This document shows positions 1-11,249 of a stretch of DNA of 64,000 bases, piece after piece; positions within the stretch are counted from its first letter, which is position 1, and each line of letters opens with the position of its first letter. The stretch spans positions 1,165,810-1,229,809 of the forward strand of contig NZ_CP046103.1 in assembly GCF_009707325.1 (NCBI RefSeq), given 5' to 3'. Source of the stretch: Pseudomonas sp. IB20. GTDB taxonomy: Bacteria; Pseudomonadota; Gammaproteobacteria; Pseudomonadales; Pseudomonadaceae. The translations under genes and the position numbers were made by a program. The notes beneath the pieces are model-generated. The model was not told the DNA's origin. It did no database searches and saw nothing but the letters and a program-made list of their open reading frames with translations.

Positions 1-8
1 TGGTGCCC

Positions 9-1628
9 TCACGCCGCCGCGATTTCATTGGGCTCAAAACTGTCCGCCCGCGCCATCTGCCACATGCGCGAATAGAACTCGCCGCTGACTTCACCGGTGA
101 GCAATTCACCCGGCTTGAGGAACACATGCAGCTGCGAGAACAGCTTGATCTCAGTCGCCGACATACGCCGCACCAAGTGCTTGGCCGACAGCTGCGACGG
201 ATGATCCAGGCCGGCCGCTGCGAGCATTTCCGCCAGGGCCTTGAGGGTGTTGCGGTGGAAGTTGAACACGCGCTGGGCTTTGTCCGGCACTACCAGGGCG
301 CGCTGGCGCAACGGGTCTTGAGTGGCGACGCCGGTCGGGCATTTGTTGGTGTGGCAGCTTTGCGACTGAATGCAGCCGATGGCGAACATGAAGCCGCGCG
401 CGGAGTTGGCCCAGTCGGCGCCGATGGCCAGGACGCTGGCGATATCGAACGCGCTGACGATCTTGCCGCTGGCGCCCAGCTTGATCTTGTCGCGCAGGTT
501 CAGGCCGACCAGGGTGTTGTGCACAAACAGCAGGCCTTCACGCAGCGGTACGCCGATATGGTCGGTGAACTCCACAGGTGCGGCGCCGGTGCCGCCTTCC
601 TTGCCGTCGACCACGATAAAGTCCGGGAGGATGCCGGTTTCGAGCATGGCCTTGGCAATGCCCATGAATTCCCACGGGTGGCCCAGGCAGAACTTGAAGC
701 CCACGGGTTTGCCGCCGGACAGTTCGCGCAGTTGGGCGATGAACTGCATCATTTCAATCGGCGTGGAAAACGCGCTGTGACGCGACGGCGAGATGCAGTC
801 TTCGCCCATCATGATGCCGCGGGTTTCGGCGATTTCCTTGGTGACTTTGTGCTTGGGCAAGATCCCGCCATGGCCGGGCTTGGCGCCCTGGCTCATCTTG
901 ATTTCGATCATGCGCACTTGCGGGTTCTGCGCCTGCACGGCAAAGCGTTCCGGGTCGAAACGGCCGTCGCTGGTACGGCAGCCAAAGTAGCCGCTGCCCA
1001 GTTCCCAGGTCAGGTCACCGCCGTTTTCACGGTGGTAGGGGCTGATGCTGCCTTCGCCGGTATCGTGGGCAAAGTTGCCGAGCTTGGCGCCTTGGTTGAG
1101 CGCGCGAATCGCGTTGGCGCTCAGCGAGCCGAAGCTCATCGCCGAGATATTGAACACTGACGCCGAGTACGGCTGCTTGCACTGCGGGCCGCCGACCATT
1201 ACGCGAAACGCGCTCGGGTCGCTCAACGGCGCGGGGCGCATGGAGTGGCCGATAAACTCAAAACCCGACTGGTAGACGTCGATCAAGGTGCCGAACGGCT
1301 TGTCGGCGGTTTCGTTCTTGGCGCGCGAGTAAACCAGCGAGCGCTGCGAGCGCGAGAAGGGCAGTGCATCGCTGTCGGACTCCAGCAGGTACTGGCGGAT
1401 TTCCGGGCGTATGGCTTCCACCAGGTAACGAATATTGCCCAGGATCGGGTAGTTGCGGCGCACCGCGTGGGGGCTTTGCAGCAGGTCGAACAGGCCGATC
1501 AGGCTGAGAATGCCGGTGACCATGGTGATCGGCCACAGCCATTCATGTTCAATAAAAGGGAGGCTTACCAGGGTGAAAATGACGCACACGGCAAAGAAGG
1601 CGTAACGGCTTAGTAACGACAGGCTCAT
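9..1628 (-). CDS. FMN-binding glutamate synthase-family protein, membrane-anchored
   Basis: A 539-residue protein. Two hydrophobic helices (about residues 7-27 and 30-50) precede a GltB-type FMN-binding synthase domain (about 140-480). The 3Fe-4S cysteine signature of glutamate synthases is present as CIQSQSCHTNKCPTG. The amidotransferase domain of true GltB is absent, so glutamate synthesis from glutamine is unlikely; the family is usually annotated as a glutamate synthase-like oxidoreductase of unknown substrate. The ATG follows AAGGA at a 7-nt spacing. It lies 26 nt downstream of a LuxR regulator on the same strand and is probably co-transcribed with it. The family call is secure; the substrate is unknown. 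Confidence 0.85.
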   Translation of the reverse strand: MSLSLLSRYAFFAVCVIFTLVSLPFIEHEWLWPITMVTGILSLIGLFDLLQSPHAVRRNYPILGNIRYLVEAIRPEIRQYLLESDSDALPFSRSQRSLVYSRAKNETADKPFGTLIDVYQSGFEFIGHSMRPAPLSDPSAFRVMVGGPQCKQPYSASVFNISAMSFGSLSANAIRALNQGAKLGNFAHDTGEGSISPYHRENGGDLTWELGSGYFGCRTSDGRFDPERFAVQAQNPQVRMIEIKMSQGAKPGHGGILPKHKVTKEIAETRGIMMGEDCISPSRHSAFSTPIEMMQFIAQLRELSGGKPVGFKFCLGHPWEFMGIAKAMLETGILPDFIVVDGKEGGTGAAPVEFTDHIGVPLREGLLFVHNTLVGLNLRDKIKLGASGKIVSAFDIASVLAIGADWANSARGFMFAIGCIQSQSCHTNKCPTGVATQDPLRQRALVVPDKAQRVFNFHRNTLKALAEMLAAAGLDHPSQLSAKHLVRRMSATEIKLFSQLHVFLKPGELLTGEVSGEFYSRMWQMARADSFEPNEIAAA

Positions 1629-1654
1629 ACGGTTTTCCTTGGTTCACTCATCGG

Positions 1655-2419
1655 CTAGGCGCTTTGCGCCTGAAGAAAGATCGAGAACAGCTCCGACTGG
1701 GATTTGATCCCTAGCTTGCTGTAGATGTGTTTCTTATGGACTTTCACGGTTTCAACAGAGATTTGCAGCTTACGAGCGATTTCCTTGCTGGAGCAACCAC
1801 TGAGCATCAAGCGGCCTACATCCAGCTCTCGGGCGGTGAGTTGCGCGCCCCAATCATCATTGTGCATCGGCGGCTGTGGGGCGCTGACCTGATGGAGCTC
1901 ATAGGGCAGGCGCTGGCGCAGCAGGCTCAGCACCCAGGGCTGGATCAGCGACAGCAAAGCAATCTGCTGCGGGTCAAAACGCTGTTTCGAGCCCAGGGAC
2001 AGGCACAGGGTACGCCCATCCGGCAGGTGGCAATTAAATTGGATTTCATCCGCCACCACGTTCAGGCGGAAATAACGCTGGTAGTACTCGGTGAGTTCGA
2101 AATGCTCGGGCGCGACGTCCGCCAGGCGAAACAGCCCGGTGCGTGAGTGCTCGCGGCTGGCGATGTAGAAGGGGTCGAGCAGGTACAGGCCGTTGAGGTA
2201 ATCCTGGAACAGTTGGTCTGGCGTGCCGTCCGCGCCTGGGCATTCGGCGAACACCAGCGGGCGGTGTGCGCTGCTGAACAGCAACACCACCCAGCTATCG
2301 AACGGCACGTATTGGTCCAATAAGCGCACCAGCTGGGTCCAGAAGTTGGCCTGGTCCAAGGCGTCTATCATTTGCCCCACCGAACGGTGCCAGGCGATGT
2401 CTTGCAGCGACATGGTCAT
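1655..2419 (-). CDS. LuxR-family transcriptional regulator
   Basis: A 254-residue regulator. The C-terminal LuxR/FixJ helix-turn-helix covers about residues 193-250 (LTARELDVGRLMLSGCSSKE followed by a VETVKVHKKHIYSKLG-type recognition helix). The N-terminal ~170 residues have no receiver Asp pocket and are not recognisable as an acyl-homoserine-lactone domain, so the signal is unknown. The start follows AGGGGT about 6 nt upstream. It precedes the FMN oxidoreductase gene and is divergent (93-bp gap) from the nitrilase-type amidase, so it may control either or both; that is inference. Confidence 0.85.
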   Translation of the reverse strand: MTMSLQDIAWHRSVGQMIDALDQANFWTQLVRLLDQYVPFDSWVVLLFSSAHRPLVFAECPGADGTPDQLFQDYLNGLYLLDPFYIASREHSRTGLFRLADVAPEHFELTEYYQRYFRLNVVADEIQFNCHLPDGRTLCLSLGSKQRFDPQQIALLSLIQPWVLSLLRQRLPYELHQVSAPQPPMHNDDWGAQLTARELDVGRLMLSGCSSKEIARKLQISVETVKVHKKHIYSKLGIKSQSELFSIFLQAQSA

Positions 2420-2512
2420 TGATCTACCCCTATCGGGTTACCCCTGCCGCGTAATTCCCTGGCGGGGTGTGGCTGCGCATACTGCGGCACAGATTGAGAA
2501 CAAGGAATACCC

Positions 2513-3334
2513 ATGAAGGTCGAATTTGCCCAGTTGGCAGGTCGTGATAACGGTACAGCTTATAACCTTGAGCGCGCCTTGGCGGCAATTGCGGCCTGCG
2601 CCGCCGATACACAACTGATCGTTTTCCCGGAAACCCACTTGATGGGCTTCCCGTCGGCCGAGACCGTCGCCGACATCGCCGAGCCGGTGGATGGGCCCAC
2701 CGTACAGGCCGTTATCCGGGCCGCCCGTGCGCGCACTATCGCCGTGGTGATCGGTATAGCCGAAAGCGATGGCGGCCAATTCTACAACACCACTTTGTTG
2801 ATCACGCCCGAAGGCATCGCCCTACGTTATCGCAAGACCCATTTGTGGGCCTCGGATCGCGGCGTGTTCACGCCCGGGGATCGCTACGCCACGTGCCTGT
2901 GGAACGGTGTGCGCGTCGGCCTGTTGATCTGCTACGACATCGAGTTCCCGGAAACCGCCCGCGCCTTGGCGCAACTGGGCGCCGAACTGTTGATCGTGAC
3001 CAACGGCAACATGGACCCCTATGGCCCCACGCACCGCACCGCGATCATGGCCCGCGCCCAGGAAAACCAGGCGTTTGCGCTGATGGTCAACCGGGTGGAA
3101 GAGGGCGATGGCGGCCTGCTGTTTGCCGGCGGCAGCGCCTTGGTCGACCCGATTGGCACGCTGCTGTTTGAAGCAGGGCGCGAGGAAGGGCAGTTCGCGG
3201 TCGAGCTGGACCTCGACCAACTGGTAGCGGCTCGCAAGGACTACCGCTACCTGGATGACCAGCGCTTGAAATTGCCGGGTGAGGTGATTGAGCGCGCAGA
3301 CGGGACGCGCGAACTGCTGATTCCACACGTTTAA
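2513..3334 (+). CDS. carbon-nitrogen hydrolase (nitrilase superfamily amidase)
   Basis: A 273-residue cytosolic hydrolase with the complete nitrilase-superfamily triad: Glu40 in VFPETH, Lys108 in YRKTHLW and Cys140 in LLICYDIEFP. Such enzymes hydrolyse amides or carbamoyl groups through a cysteine thioester; length and motif context fit the aliphatic amidase / omega-amidase branches rather than true nitrilases. A plus-strand amino acid/amine permease follows 140 bp later, which suggests uptake and deamidation of one amide or amine compound (inference). The substrate cannot be read from sequence. Confidence 0.85.
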   Translation: MKVEFAQLAGRDNGTAYNLERALAAIAACAADTQLIVFPETHLMGFPSAETVADIAEPVDGPTVQAVIRAARARTIAVVIGIAESDGGQFYNTTLLITPEGIALRYRKTHLWASDRGVFTPGDRYATCLWNGVRVGLLICYDIEFPETARALAQLGAELLIVTNGNMDPYGPTHRTAIMARAQENQAFALMVNRVEEGDGGLLFAGGSALVDPIGTLLFEAGREEGQFAVELDLDQLVAARKDYRYLDDQRLKLPGEVIERADGTRELLIPHV

Positions 3335-3345
3335 CGCTGACCCCC

Positions 3346-3388
3346 ATGTGGCGAGGGCGCTCGCCACAACAAGCCCCGCTCGCCACAT
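3346..3388. repeat. REP-like inverted repeat
   Basis: ATGTGGCGAG and CTCGCCACAT face each other across about 23 bp, with a second GCTCGCCACA copy in between. It lies between the amidase and permease genes and is of the intergenic type seen repeatedly in this window. It may act as a transcript-stabilising or attenuating hairpin. Confidence 0.6.
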
Positions 3389-3474
3389 AAACAGGCTTAA
3401 CCATAAGAAAAATGACATCCGCTTCACCGACTTCAGTTCTGCCATAAATCTAATAAATCAGCGGAGAATCGCTC

Positions 3475-4800
3475 ATGGCTCGTTTGCAACGCACCCTGTC
3501 GTTAGGGTCGGTGGTGCTGTTTGGCATCGCCTATATGACGCCGATCATTGTGCTCGGCACCTTCGGCATCCTGGCGCAATCCACTGCGGGCATGGTCCCC
3601 GCCGCGTACCTGGCGGCGCTGGTGGCGATGTTCTTTACCGCCATGAGTTACGGGCGCATGGCGTCTGCCTTCCCGGTGGCCGGTTCCGCCTACAGCTATG
3701 TGCGCAAGGCCATCAGCCCCAAGCTGGGTTTTATCGCCGGCTGGGCGGTGCTGCTCGACTACCTGTTCTTGCCCATGGCCATCTGGCTGATTGGTGCGGC
3801 GTACCTCAACTCGGCATTCCCTTCGGTGCCGCAGTGGGTCTGGGTATTGGCGTTTATCGGCGTCACCAGCGCTATCAATATTGTCGGCCTCAAGTTGGCC
3901 AACGGCATCAATGCCTTGCTGATGCTCGTGCAGTTTCTGGTGCTGAGCGCGTTTGTCGTGCTGTGCATCCACTACATCGGCGGTGACGCCAGCAAACCGC
4001 TGTGGACCCTCGCCCCGTTCTTCAACGGCCAGATGCACATGCCGTTGATCATGAGCGGTGCGGCTATCGCCTGCTATTCGTTCCTGGGCTTTGACGCAGT
4101 GAGTACTCTCACCGAAGAAACCCGCGACCCGCGCCGCACCATCCCACGGGCGATCATGCTGATCACTTTGATCGGCGGGCTGATCTTCGTGGCGGTGTCC
4201 TACTTTGTGCAGATCGCCCATCCGTCGTTCGAGTTCGCCAACGTGGATTCGGCCGCGTATGAAATCGCGCGCAATATCGGCGGTGACCTGTTCGTGTCGA
4301 TCTTCTTGATCGGCCTGATTGTCGGCCAGTTCGCCTCGGGGCTATCGGCCCAGGCCAGTGGTTCGCGCCTGTTGTTCGCGATGGGCCGTGACGGTGTGTT
4401 GCCCAAGTCGTTCTTCGGCACCTTGCATGCGCGCTTCGGCACGCCGGTTAACAGCATCTTGTTGTGTGCGGTTGTGGCGTTGCTGGCGCTGAAGCTGGAT
4501 GTGACCACCTCCACTTCGTTCATCAACTTTGGTGCATTCCTGGCCTTCAGCCTGGTGAACCTGTCGGTGATCTTTCACTACTGGGTCGGCGCGAAAGCGC
4601 GTGGTGTGCGCGAGCTGATCCTGTTTCTGCTGTTCCCGGCCATCGGCCTGCTCGCGGACCTTTGGTTGATGGTCAGCCTGGATCATCTGGCGATTTACCT
4701 GGGCGTGGCGTGGCTGGCGATCGGCCTGGTTTACCTGGGTTTGCTCACCCGCGGCTTCTCGCAACAGCCGCCGGAAATGGACTTCCAGGAAGCCGCATAG
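3475..4800 (+). CDS. APC-family amino acid/polyamine permease
   Basis: A 441-residue, strongly hydrophobic protein with about 12 predicted transmembrane segments. The N-terminal APC signature is visible (FGIAYMTPIIVLGTFG in TM1 and a GSAYSYVRKAI stretch after TM2). It should act as a cation-coupled importer or antiporter of an amino acid or amine in the inner membrane. GGAG precedes the ATG. It follows the nitrilase-type amidase on the same strand, so it probably supplies that enzyme's substrate; the compound is not identifiable. Confidence 0.85.
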   Translation: MARLQRTLSLGSVVLFGIAYMTPIIVLGTFGILAQSTAGMVPAAYLAALVAMFFTAMSYGRMASAFPVAGSAYSYVRKAISPKLGFIAGWAVLLDYLFLPMAIWLIGAAYLNSAFPSVPQWVWVLAFIGVTSAINIVGLKLANGINALLMLVQFLVLSAFVVLCIHYIGGDASKPLWTLAPFFNGQMHMPLIMSGAAIACYSFLGFDAVSTLTEETRDPRRTIPRAIMLITLIGGLIFVAVSYFVQIAHPSFEFANVDSAAYEIARNIGGDLFVSIFLIGLIVGQFASGLSAQASGSRLLFAMGRDGVLPKSFFGTLHARFGTPVNSILLCAVVALLALKLDVTTSTSFINFGAFLAFSLVNLSVIFHYWVGAKARGVRELILFLLFPAIGLLADLWLMVSLDHLAIYLGVAWLAIGLVYLGLLTRGFSQQPPEMDFQEAA

Positions 4801-4851
4801 AAGCCCGAGGTCTATTCTTATTGCAATCCGTTCTCGTTTGGGTGCATGATT

Positions 4852-4870
4852 TGTGTTACTGTATAACACA
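4852..4870. promoter_or_regulatory. Zur-box-like operator upstream of the L31 paralogue
   Basis: TGTGTTACTGTATAACACA has perfect 7-nt arms (TGTGTTA/TAACACA) around CTGTA. Its core matches the gammaproteobacterial Zur pattern TGTTATANTATAACA except at two positions. It lies 30 bp before the start codon of a cysteine-free L31, a classic zinc-starvation gene, so repression by Zur-Zn is expected. Confidence 0.7.
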
Positions 4871-4900
4871 TCAAATGCACCCAGACGCCCCGGAGGCCTT

Positions 4901-5173
4901 ATGAAAGCTGGTATCCATCCTGACTACCGCACCGTGCTGTTCCACGACACCGCCGCCGACGTGTTCTTCCTCATCGGTTCCACCGCCGACAGCGACCGCA
5001 CCCAAAAACACAGCGACGGCAACACCTACCCATACATCCCGCTGGACGTCTCCAGCGCCTCGCACCCGGTCTACACCGGCCAGCAGCGCAAGACCCAGGC
5101 CGAAGGCCGGATTGCCGGGTTCAACAAGCGTTTCGCTTCGTTTGGTTCGAGCCCGAAAAACGCCGAGGCGTGA
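4901..5173 (+). CDS. rpmE2: 50S ribosomal protein L31 type B (zinc-independent)
   Basis: A 90-residue L31 beginning [16 protein letters not shown]. It has no cysteine at all, so it lacks the CxxC zinc ligands of the normal L31. Such C-minus paralogues replace zinc-binding L31 on ribosomes under zinc limitation and release zinc. GGAGG precedes the ATG and a Zur-like dyad sits 30 bp upstream, which fits zinc-starvation induction. The gene ends 6 bp from the convergent receiver-kinase gene, with no terminator visible between them. Confidence 0.92.
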   Translation: MKAGIHPDYRTVLFHDTAADVFFLIGSTADSDRTQKHSDGNTYPYIPLDVSSASHPVYTGQQRKTQAEGRIAGFNKRFASFGSSPKNAEA

Positions 5174-5179
5174 GGGCGG

Positions 5180-6565
5180 TTAAACTGTTTGGCGAATGGG
5201 CAGCACCACCCTAAAGGTGGTGCCTTTGCCCACTTCGCTGCTCACGGAGATAGTGCCACGGTGTTTTTTGACGATGCCGTAGGAGAGTGACAAGCCCAAC
5301 CCCGTTCCTTCACCCACCGGCTTGGTGGTAAAGAAGGGGTCGAAGATTTTCTGCACGCTGTCCGGGGCAATCCCGCAGCCGTTGTCGGCGACTTCCAACC
5401 AGATATTCTCGCTTTCCACTCCGGTGCTGATCGTGATGGTGCCGCGTTCCGGGCCCATGGCCTGCGCGGCGTTGATCACTAGGTTCATCACCACTTGGTT
5501 AAGCTGCGATGCCAGGCATTCGATGTCCGGCAGCGGTGTGTAGTGCTTGATCACGTCGGCCTTGTACTTGAGTTCGCTGGCGACGATGTTCAAGGTCGAA
5601 TCGATGCCCTGTTGCAGGTTTGCCCATTGCCAGGTCTGGTCGTTGTCCACCCGGGAAAAATCTTTCAAATCCTTGACGATCTGCACCACGCGGCCAATGC
5701 CTTCCTTGGATTCGCGCAGCAGCGTGGGAATGTCTTCCTTGAGAAAATCCAGGTCCAGGCGCCGACGCAGGGCTTCGAACTGGTCGCTGCCCAGTGCGGT
5801 TTCTGCCTGTCGATAGGCATCGAGCATCTCTTGCAGTTGGTTGAAGTAGCCGCCCAAGGTGCCGAGGTTAGAAGAAATAAACCCTACCGGGTTATTGATT
5901 TCGTGGGCCACGCCGGCCGCGAGTTGGCCCAGGGACGCGAGTTTTTCCGATTGCACCAGCTGGCTTTCCAGTTGTTTGCGCTCGTCGATCTCCAGCTGTA
6001 ACGCCTGGCTTGCCTGGGTCAGTGCCAGGGTGCGCTGTTCCACCAAGTGTTCCAGGTGGCTGGTTTGCAAGGACGCGTGTCGCGCCATGTCCCATTTCGC
6101 GGCCAGGGTATTGGCCATTTGCTGCACTTCAATGTTGTCGAATGGTTTTTTCAGGATCAGCAGCCGATCGTGGGCGTGCAGGCGGAACAGCAGCTCTTCC
6201 CACGAATAATCCGAGTAGGCCGTGCACACCACCACTTGCAGGCTTGGGTCGACTTTCCACAGTTCTTCAATGGTCTGCGCGCCGTCCCAGCCTTGGGGCA
6301 TGCGCATGTCGACAAACGCCAGGGCATAGGGTTTTTGCTCGGCCATGGCGACCTCCAGCAACTTCAACCCTTCCTGGCCACCGTAGGCCGAGTCCAGCTC
6401 AAAAACGGGTCCGTGCTGGGGCTCGCTGGCACCGAATAGTGCGGCTTCCATATCGTCCAGTGCCTGGTTCTGCTCCATGGGTGGCATGAGGATTTTACGG
6501 AAGTCGTCGTGAATTGACGGCGTGTCGTCGATCAGCAGAATGCGTCGATTGGGGGGGCGGTTCAT
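5180..6565 (-). CDS. hybrid protein: receiver domain followed by histidine kinase
   Basis: A 461-residue soluble protein. The N-terminal receiver (about 8-155) has acidic residues D13/D14, phosphoacceptor D86 (FVDMRMP) and Lys in LILKKPFD. A coiled linker (165-205) leads to a HisKA domain with His221 ([11 protein letters not shown]) and a HATPase with N, G1 and G2 boxes ([31 protein letters not shown]). The receiver has a long insertion shared with the GGDEF-EAL protein at 9384-11249, showing the two receivers are paralogous. It overlaps the upstream kinase gene by 4 nt (ATGA) and is the last gene of the operon. Receiver-first architecture suggests it accepts phosphate from, or relays to, partner proteins in the block. 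Confidence 0.88.
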   Translation of the reverse strand: MNRPPNRRILLIDDTPSIHDDFRKILMPPMEQNQALDDMEAALFGASEPQHGPVFELDSAYGGQEGLKLLEVAMAEQKPYALAFVDMRMPQGWDGAQTIEELWKVDPSLQVVVCTAYSDYSWEELLFRLHAHDRLLILKKPFDNIEVQQMANTLAAKWDMARHASLQTSHLEHLVEQRTLALTQASQALQLEIDERKQLESQLVQSEKLASLGQLAAGVAHEINNPVGFISSNLGTLGGYFNQLQEMLDAYRQAETALGSDQFEALRRRLDLDFLKEDIPTLLRESKEGIGRVVQIVKDLKDFSRVDNDQTWQWANLQQGIDSTLNIVASELKYKADVIKHYTPLPDIECLASQLNQVVMNLVINAAQAMGPERGTITISTGVESENIWLEVADNGCGIAPDSVQKIFDPFFTTKPVGEGTGLGLSLSYGIVKKHRGTISVSSEVGKGTTFRVVLPIRQTV

Positions 6566-8373
6566 GCTTGGCCTGCGGCATCGTTGAGGGGGATTTGCAA
6601 CGTGAACACGGCGCCTTTGCCCGGCCCATCGCTGTGGGCGGTAAGGCGGCCATTCATTTCAATGGCCGCGAGGGCGCAGCTGTGCAGGCCGAAACCGTGG
6701 CCTTCCTTACGCGTGGTGAACCCGTGGGTGAAGATCCGCGTCATGTTCTCGGCCGGGATGCCTTCGCCTTCGTCTTTGACGCTGATCTGCAAGAGGCTGT
6801 CCTCCACCGTGCTGATCGATAAGGTGATCTGCCGCGAGCGGTCGGTGAGGTTCGACATGGCGTACTTGGCGTTGCTGATCAGGTTGACCATGATCAGCAA
6901 CAGCCGGTGTTTGTCCGCCATCAGTTCCGGCACCTCGGCGTACTCCTTGACCACCGTCACATGGTGACGATTCAGCGCCCCGGAATTCATGCGCAGGGCG
7001 TCGTCCATCAACGCACTGATCTGCACCGGCTCCAGCAGGGTGGACACGCCGGCGTAGGATTGCTGGGTGGAAACGATGTCCTTGATGTGGTCCACGCTTT
7101 TGCTCAACTGCGCCAGTTCGTCGGTCAGGCCCTGCTGCTCAATGGCGATGGCCTCCACCAGTTGGTTGAGGTAGCCGGGCAGCAATTTGCCTTTCTCGTC
7201 TTCGCGCAGGTAGGTGCCCAGGTCATCCGGGTGCTCGTTGATCAGTTGCATGGCTTTGCCCAACCCCAAGGCCTTGCTGGTGCGCAGCTTGCGCGTGACC
7301 AGCTCGGCGGAGATGTTCACGCTATTAAGCACGTTGCCGACGTTGTGCAGCACATTGGTCGCGATTTCCGCCATGCCGGCCTGGCGCGCACTGTCGAGCA
7401 GTTCGCTCTGGGCGTCTTTGAGTTCGCGCGTGCGCGCCTCTACACGCTGTTCAAGGCTTTCATTGACCGCTTGCAAGGCGCGGTTGACCCGGTTGATCTC
7501 GGCAAAGCTGCGCAACAAGCGAATCGCCAAGTACAACAGCACCACCACCAGCAGTGCGGAAAACACCAGCAGGTAGCGGTGGTACTTCTGATCAATCAGG
7601 TCGGCGGCGGCCTGGTCCTGATTGAGTTGGGTGGTCATGGCGTCGAGTTGATCGGACAACGGGATCGCGGCAATGCGATCAAGCAGGTCATTGACGAGGG
7701 GTTGCTCGCGCAGGATCAGTGCAATGTGGTTACTGAGAATCTCCACCGGCACCTGAAACTCTGGCGGCAGGCTTTGTTTGTTGACCGCCAGCTTGTTCAG
7801 GCCCACGAGGATGTCTGCGGCTTTGTCATCGCTCGTCACCTGGGCAAACTCCAGGGCGCTGAGCAGCAAGTCGTAGGTGTCGGTGGCGATGCTTTGTTGT
7901 TGCAGTTTCTCGGCGTCGTCCAGTTGCAGGAAATGCGCCTGAATGTCGTCCTCGGCCGTCGGCAAAAAGGCCAGGGAATTGCGCAGCACCGCGTTGTGCG
8001 ACTTGAATTGTTCCACCTGCCGCGCATTTTCCTGGAACGACTGGCGATACGCATTCTGCTCGGCCTGCCATTCGGCCAGGTTTGCGTGGCGGTGTTGCCC
8101 CTCGCGACTTTCCAGGGTGGCCCACAGCGCGCTCATCTCTTTGAACGGGACCACCAGCGGGTCATAGTTGTGGGTGAGGGCGATCCGGGCCTTGAGCACT
8201 TCAACGTCCCATTGGGAGTTGAGTTGCTTGATCTGGCTGATCAGGTCGCGGGACTCGGTGTAGGTGGTGGACTGGTCGCCGATCGACTTGAGGTACAGAA
8301 ACACCAGCACCGAGGCCAGTATCAGGGCGATACCGCTGAGCGTGAGCAGGCTGGCGAGGCGGGATGATTTCAT
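6562..8373 (-). CDS. membrane sensor histidine kinase with DAHL-like helical sensor domain
   Basis: A 603-residue protein. A transmembrane helix near residues 7-28, an all-helical periplasmic region (about 30-275) and a second transmembrane helix (about 277-298) are followed by a coiled linker and a kinase core. The H-box is atypical: VLHNVGNVLNSV instead of HEIRNPL. ATP-binding boxes are NLISNAKYAM, DEGEGIP and KEGHGFGLHS. The periplasmic domain resembles the DAHL family; that call is from pattern memory. I place the start at 8373 because it forms an ATGA overlap with the cytochrome gene; an upstream ATG six codons earlier is possible. Coupling to a periplasmic di-haem peroxidase suggests a redox or peroxide-related signal (inference). 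Confidence 0.82.
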   Translation of the reverse strand: MKSSRLASLLTLSGIALILASVLVFLYLKSIGDQSTTYTESRDLISQIKQLNSQWDVEVLKARIALTHNYDPLVVPFKEMSALWATLESREGQHRHANLAEWQAEQNAYRQSFQENARQVEQFKSHNAVLRNSLAFLPTAEDDIQAHFLQLDDAEKLQQQSIATDTYDLLLSALEFAQVTSDDKAADILVGLNKLAVNKQSLPPEFQVPVEILSNHIALILREQPLVNDLLDRIAAIPLSDQLDAMTTQLNQDQAAADLIDQKYHRYLLVFSALLVVVLLYLAIRLLRSFAEINRVNRALQAVNESLEQRVEARTRELKDAQSELLDSARQAGMAEIATNVLHNVGNVLNSVNISAELVTRKLRTSKALGLGKAMQLINEHPDDLGTYLREDEKGKLLPGYLNQLVEAIAIEQQGLTDELAQLSKSVDHIKDIVSTQQSYAGVSTLLEPVQISALMDDALRMNSGALNRHHVTVVKEYAEVPELMADKHRLLLIMVNLISNAKYAMSNLTDRSRQITLSISTVEDSLLQISVKDEGEGIPAENMTRIFTHGFTTRKEGHGFGLHSCALAAIEMNGRLTAHSDGPGKGAVFTLQIPLNDAAGQA

Positions 8374-9359
8374 AAGGGCTTGCCCGCCCATTCGCCGGTC
8401 AGTGTCTTGAGGAATTGGATGATCAGTGTCTTGTCTTCAGCCGTGGGGATTCGCCCCAGCTGGTACGTGAACATGACGTCGACAGCCTCCTCGAGGGTCT
8501 TGGCCGAGCCATCGTGAAAGTACGGGGCGGTGACCGCCACGTTGCGCAGGCTCGGTACTTTGAACACGTTGCGGTCATCTTCGTCCTGGGTCAGCAGGTA
8601 GCGGCCCAGGTCGGCTTCGGTCGGGTTGCCACGGGCCTTGAAGTAATCGCCCATCACGCCGAACTTCTGGTACATGTTGCCGCCGATATTGGCGCCTTGG
8701 TGGCAGGCGATGCAGCCATAGTCCTTGAAACGCTGGTAGCCGTATTTCTCTTGAACGGTGAGGATCTCGGTGTTGCCTTGCAGGTACTGGTCGAAGCGTG
8801 AGTTGGGAGTGAGCAGGGTGCGCTCATAGGTGGCCAGGGCGTTTTGAACGTTGGCGGCCGTCACGCCGTCGGGGTAGATCCGCTGGAAGGCGGCCTGGTA
8901 AGTGGGCAGTGCCGACAAGGTCTGGACCACGGTTTTCCAGTCGTTGCCCATTTCCATGGGGCTGGTGACCACCTGCTCAACCTGCGCCTCCAGGGTGTCG
9001 ACCCGGGCGTTCCAGAATTGTTTGAAGTTCAGGCTGGCATTGAACACCGTCGGGGTGTTGAGCCCGACCGGTTTGCCATCGAAGCCCAGGGAAAACGCCT
9101 GGTTGTCGTCACCCCCCGCTTGCAGGTTATGGCAACTGGCACAGGACTGGGTGTTATTCACCGACAGGCGTGTCTCATTGAACAGCTGGCGTCCCAGTTC
9201 CACGGTGGCGGCATCCAGCGTCGGCACCGGCGGCAACGGTTTAAGCGGTTCATCCAGCGGCGCAGCGGTGGCAGGCAAGCAGGCGCCATAGCCCAGGGCA
9301 ATGGCAATGCCGAGCACCTGTGGCGACAGGCGCAGAGAACGTGGCGGGGTGCGGCTCAA
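8370..9359 (-). CDS. di-haem cytochrome c peroxidase (MauG/CcpA family)
   Basis: A 329-residue exported protein. A signal peptide (to about residue 33, ending PATAA) precedes two CxxCH haem-c motifs, CASCH near residue 74 and CIACH near 219, with the FDGSAKTLEEAV and TGEWAGKPL ends typical of bacterial cytochrome c peroxidases. It should reduce H2O2 in the periplasm or act as a MauG-like oxidase. The start is TTG, supported by AAGGAG seven nt upstream and by the intact signal peptide; no better ATG exists. It sits inside a signalling operon, overlapping the DAHL kinase by 4 nt, which is unusual for this enzyme. Confidence 0.88.
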   Translation of the reverse strand: MSRTPPRSLRLSPQVLGIAIALGYGACLPATAAPLDEPLKPLPPVPTLDAATVELGRQLFNETRLSVNNTQSCASCHNLQAGGDDNQAFSLGFDGKPVGLNTPTVFNASLNFKQFWNARVDTLEAQVEQVVTSPMEMGNDWKTVVQTLSALPTYQAAFQRIYPDGVTAANVQNALATYERTLLTPNSRFDQYLQGNTEILTVQEKYGYQRFKDYGCIACHQGANIGGNMYQKFGVMGDYFKARGNPTEADLGRYLLTQDEDDRNVFKVPSLRNVAVTAPYFHDGSAKTLEEAVDVMFTYQLGRIPTAEDKTLIIQFLKTLTGEWAGKPL

Positions 9360-9383
9360 GCGCTCGCTCCTTGGGGCAAAAGG

Positions 9384-11249
<1,866 letters not shown>

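Noticed and set aside
6907..8367. 486-codon frame antisense to the DAHL kinase
   Set aside because: Antisense shadow; composition rich in Gln, His and Val with no motif.
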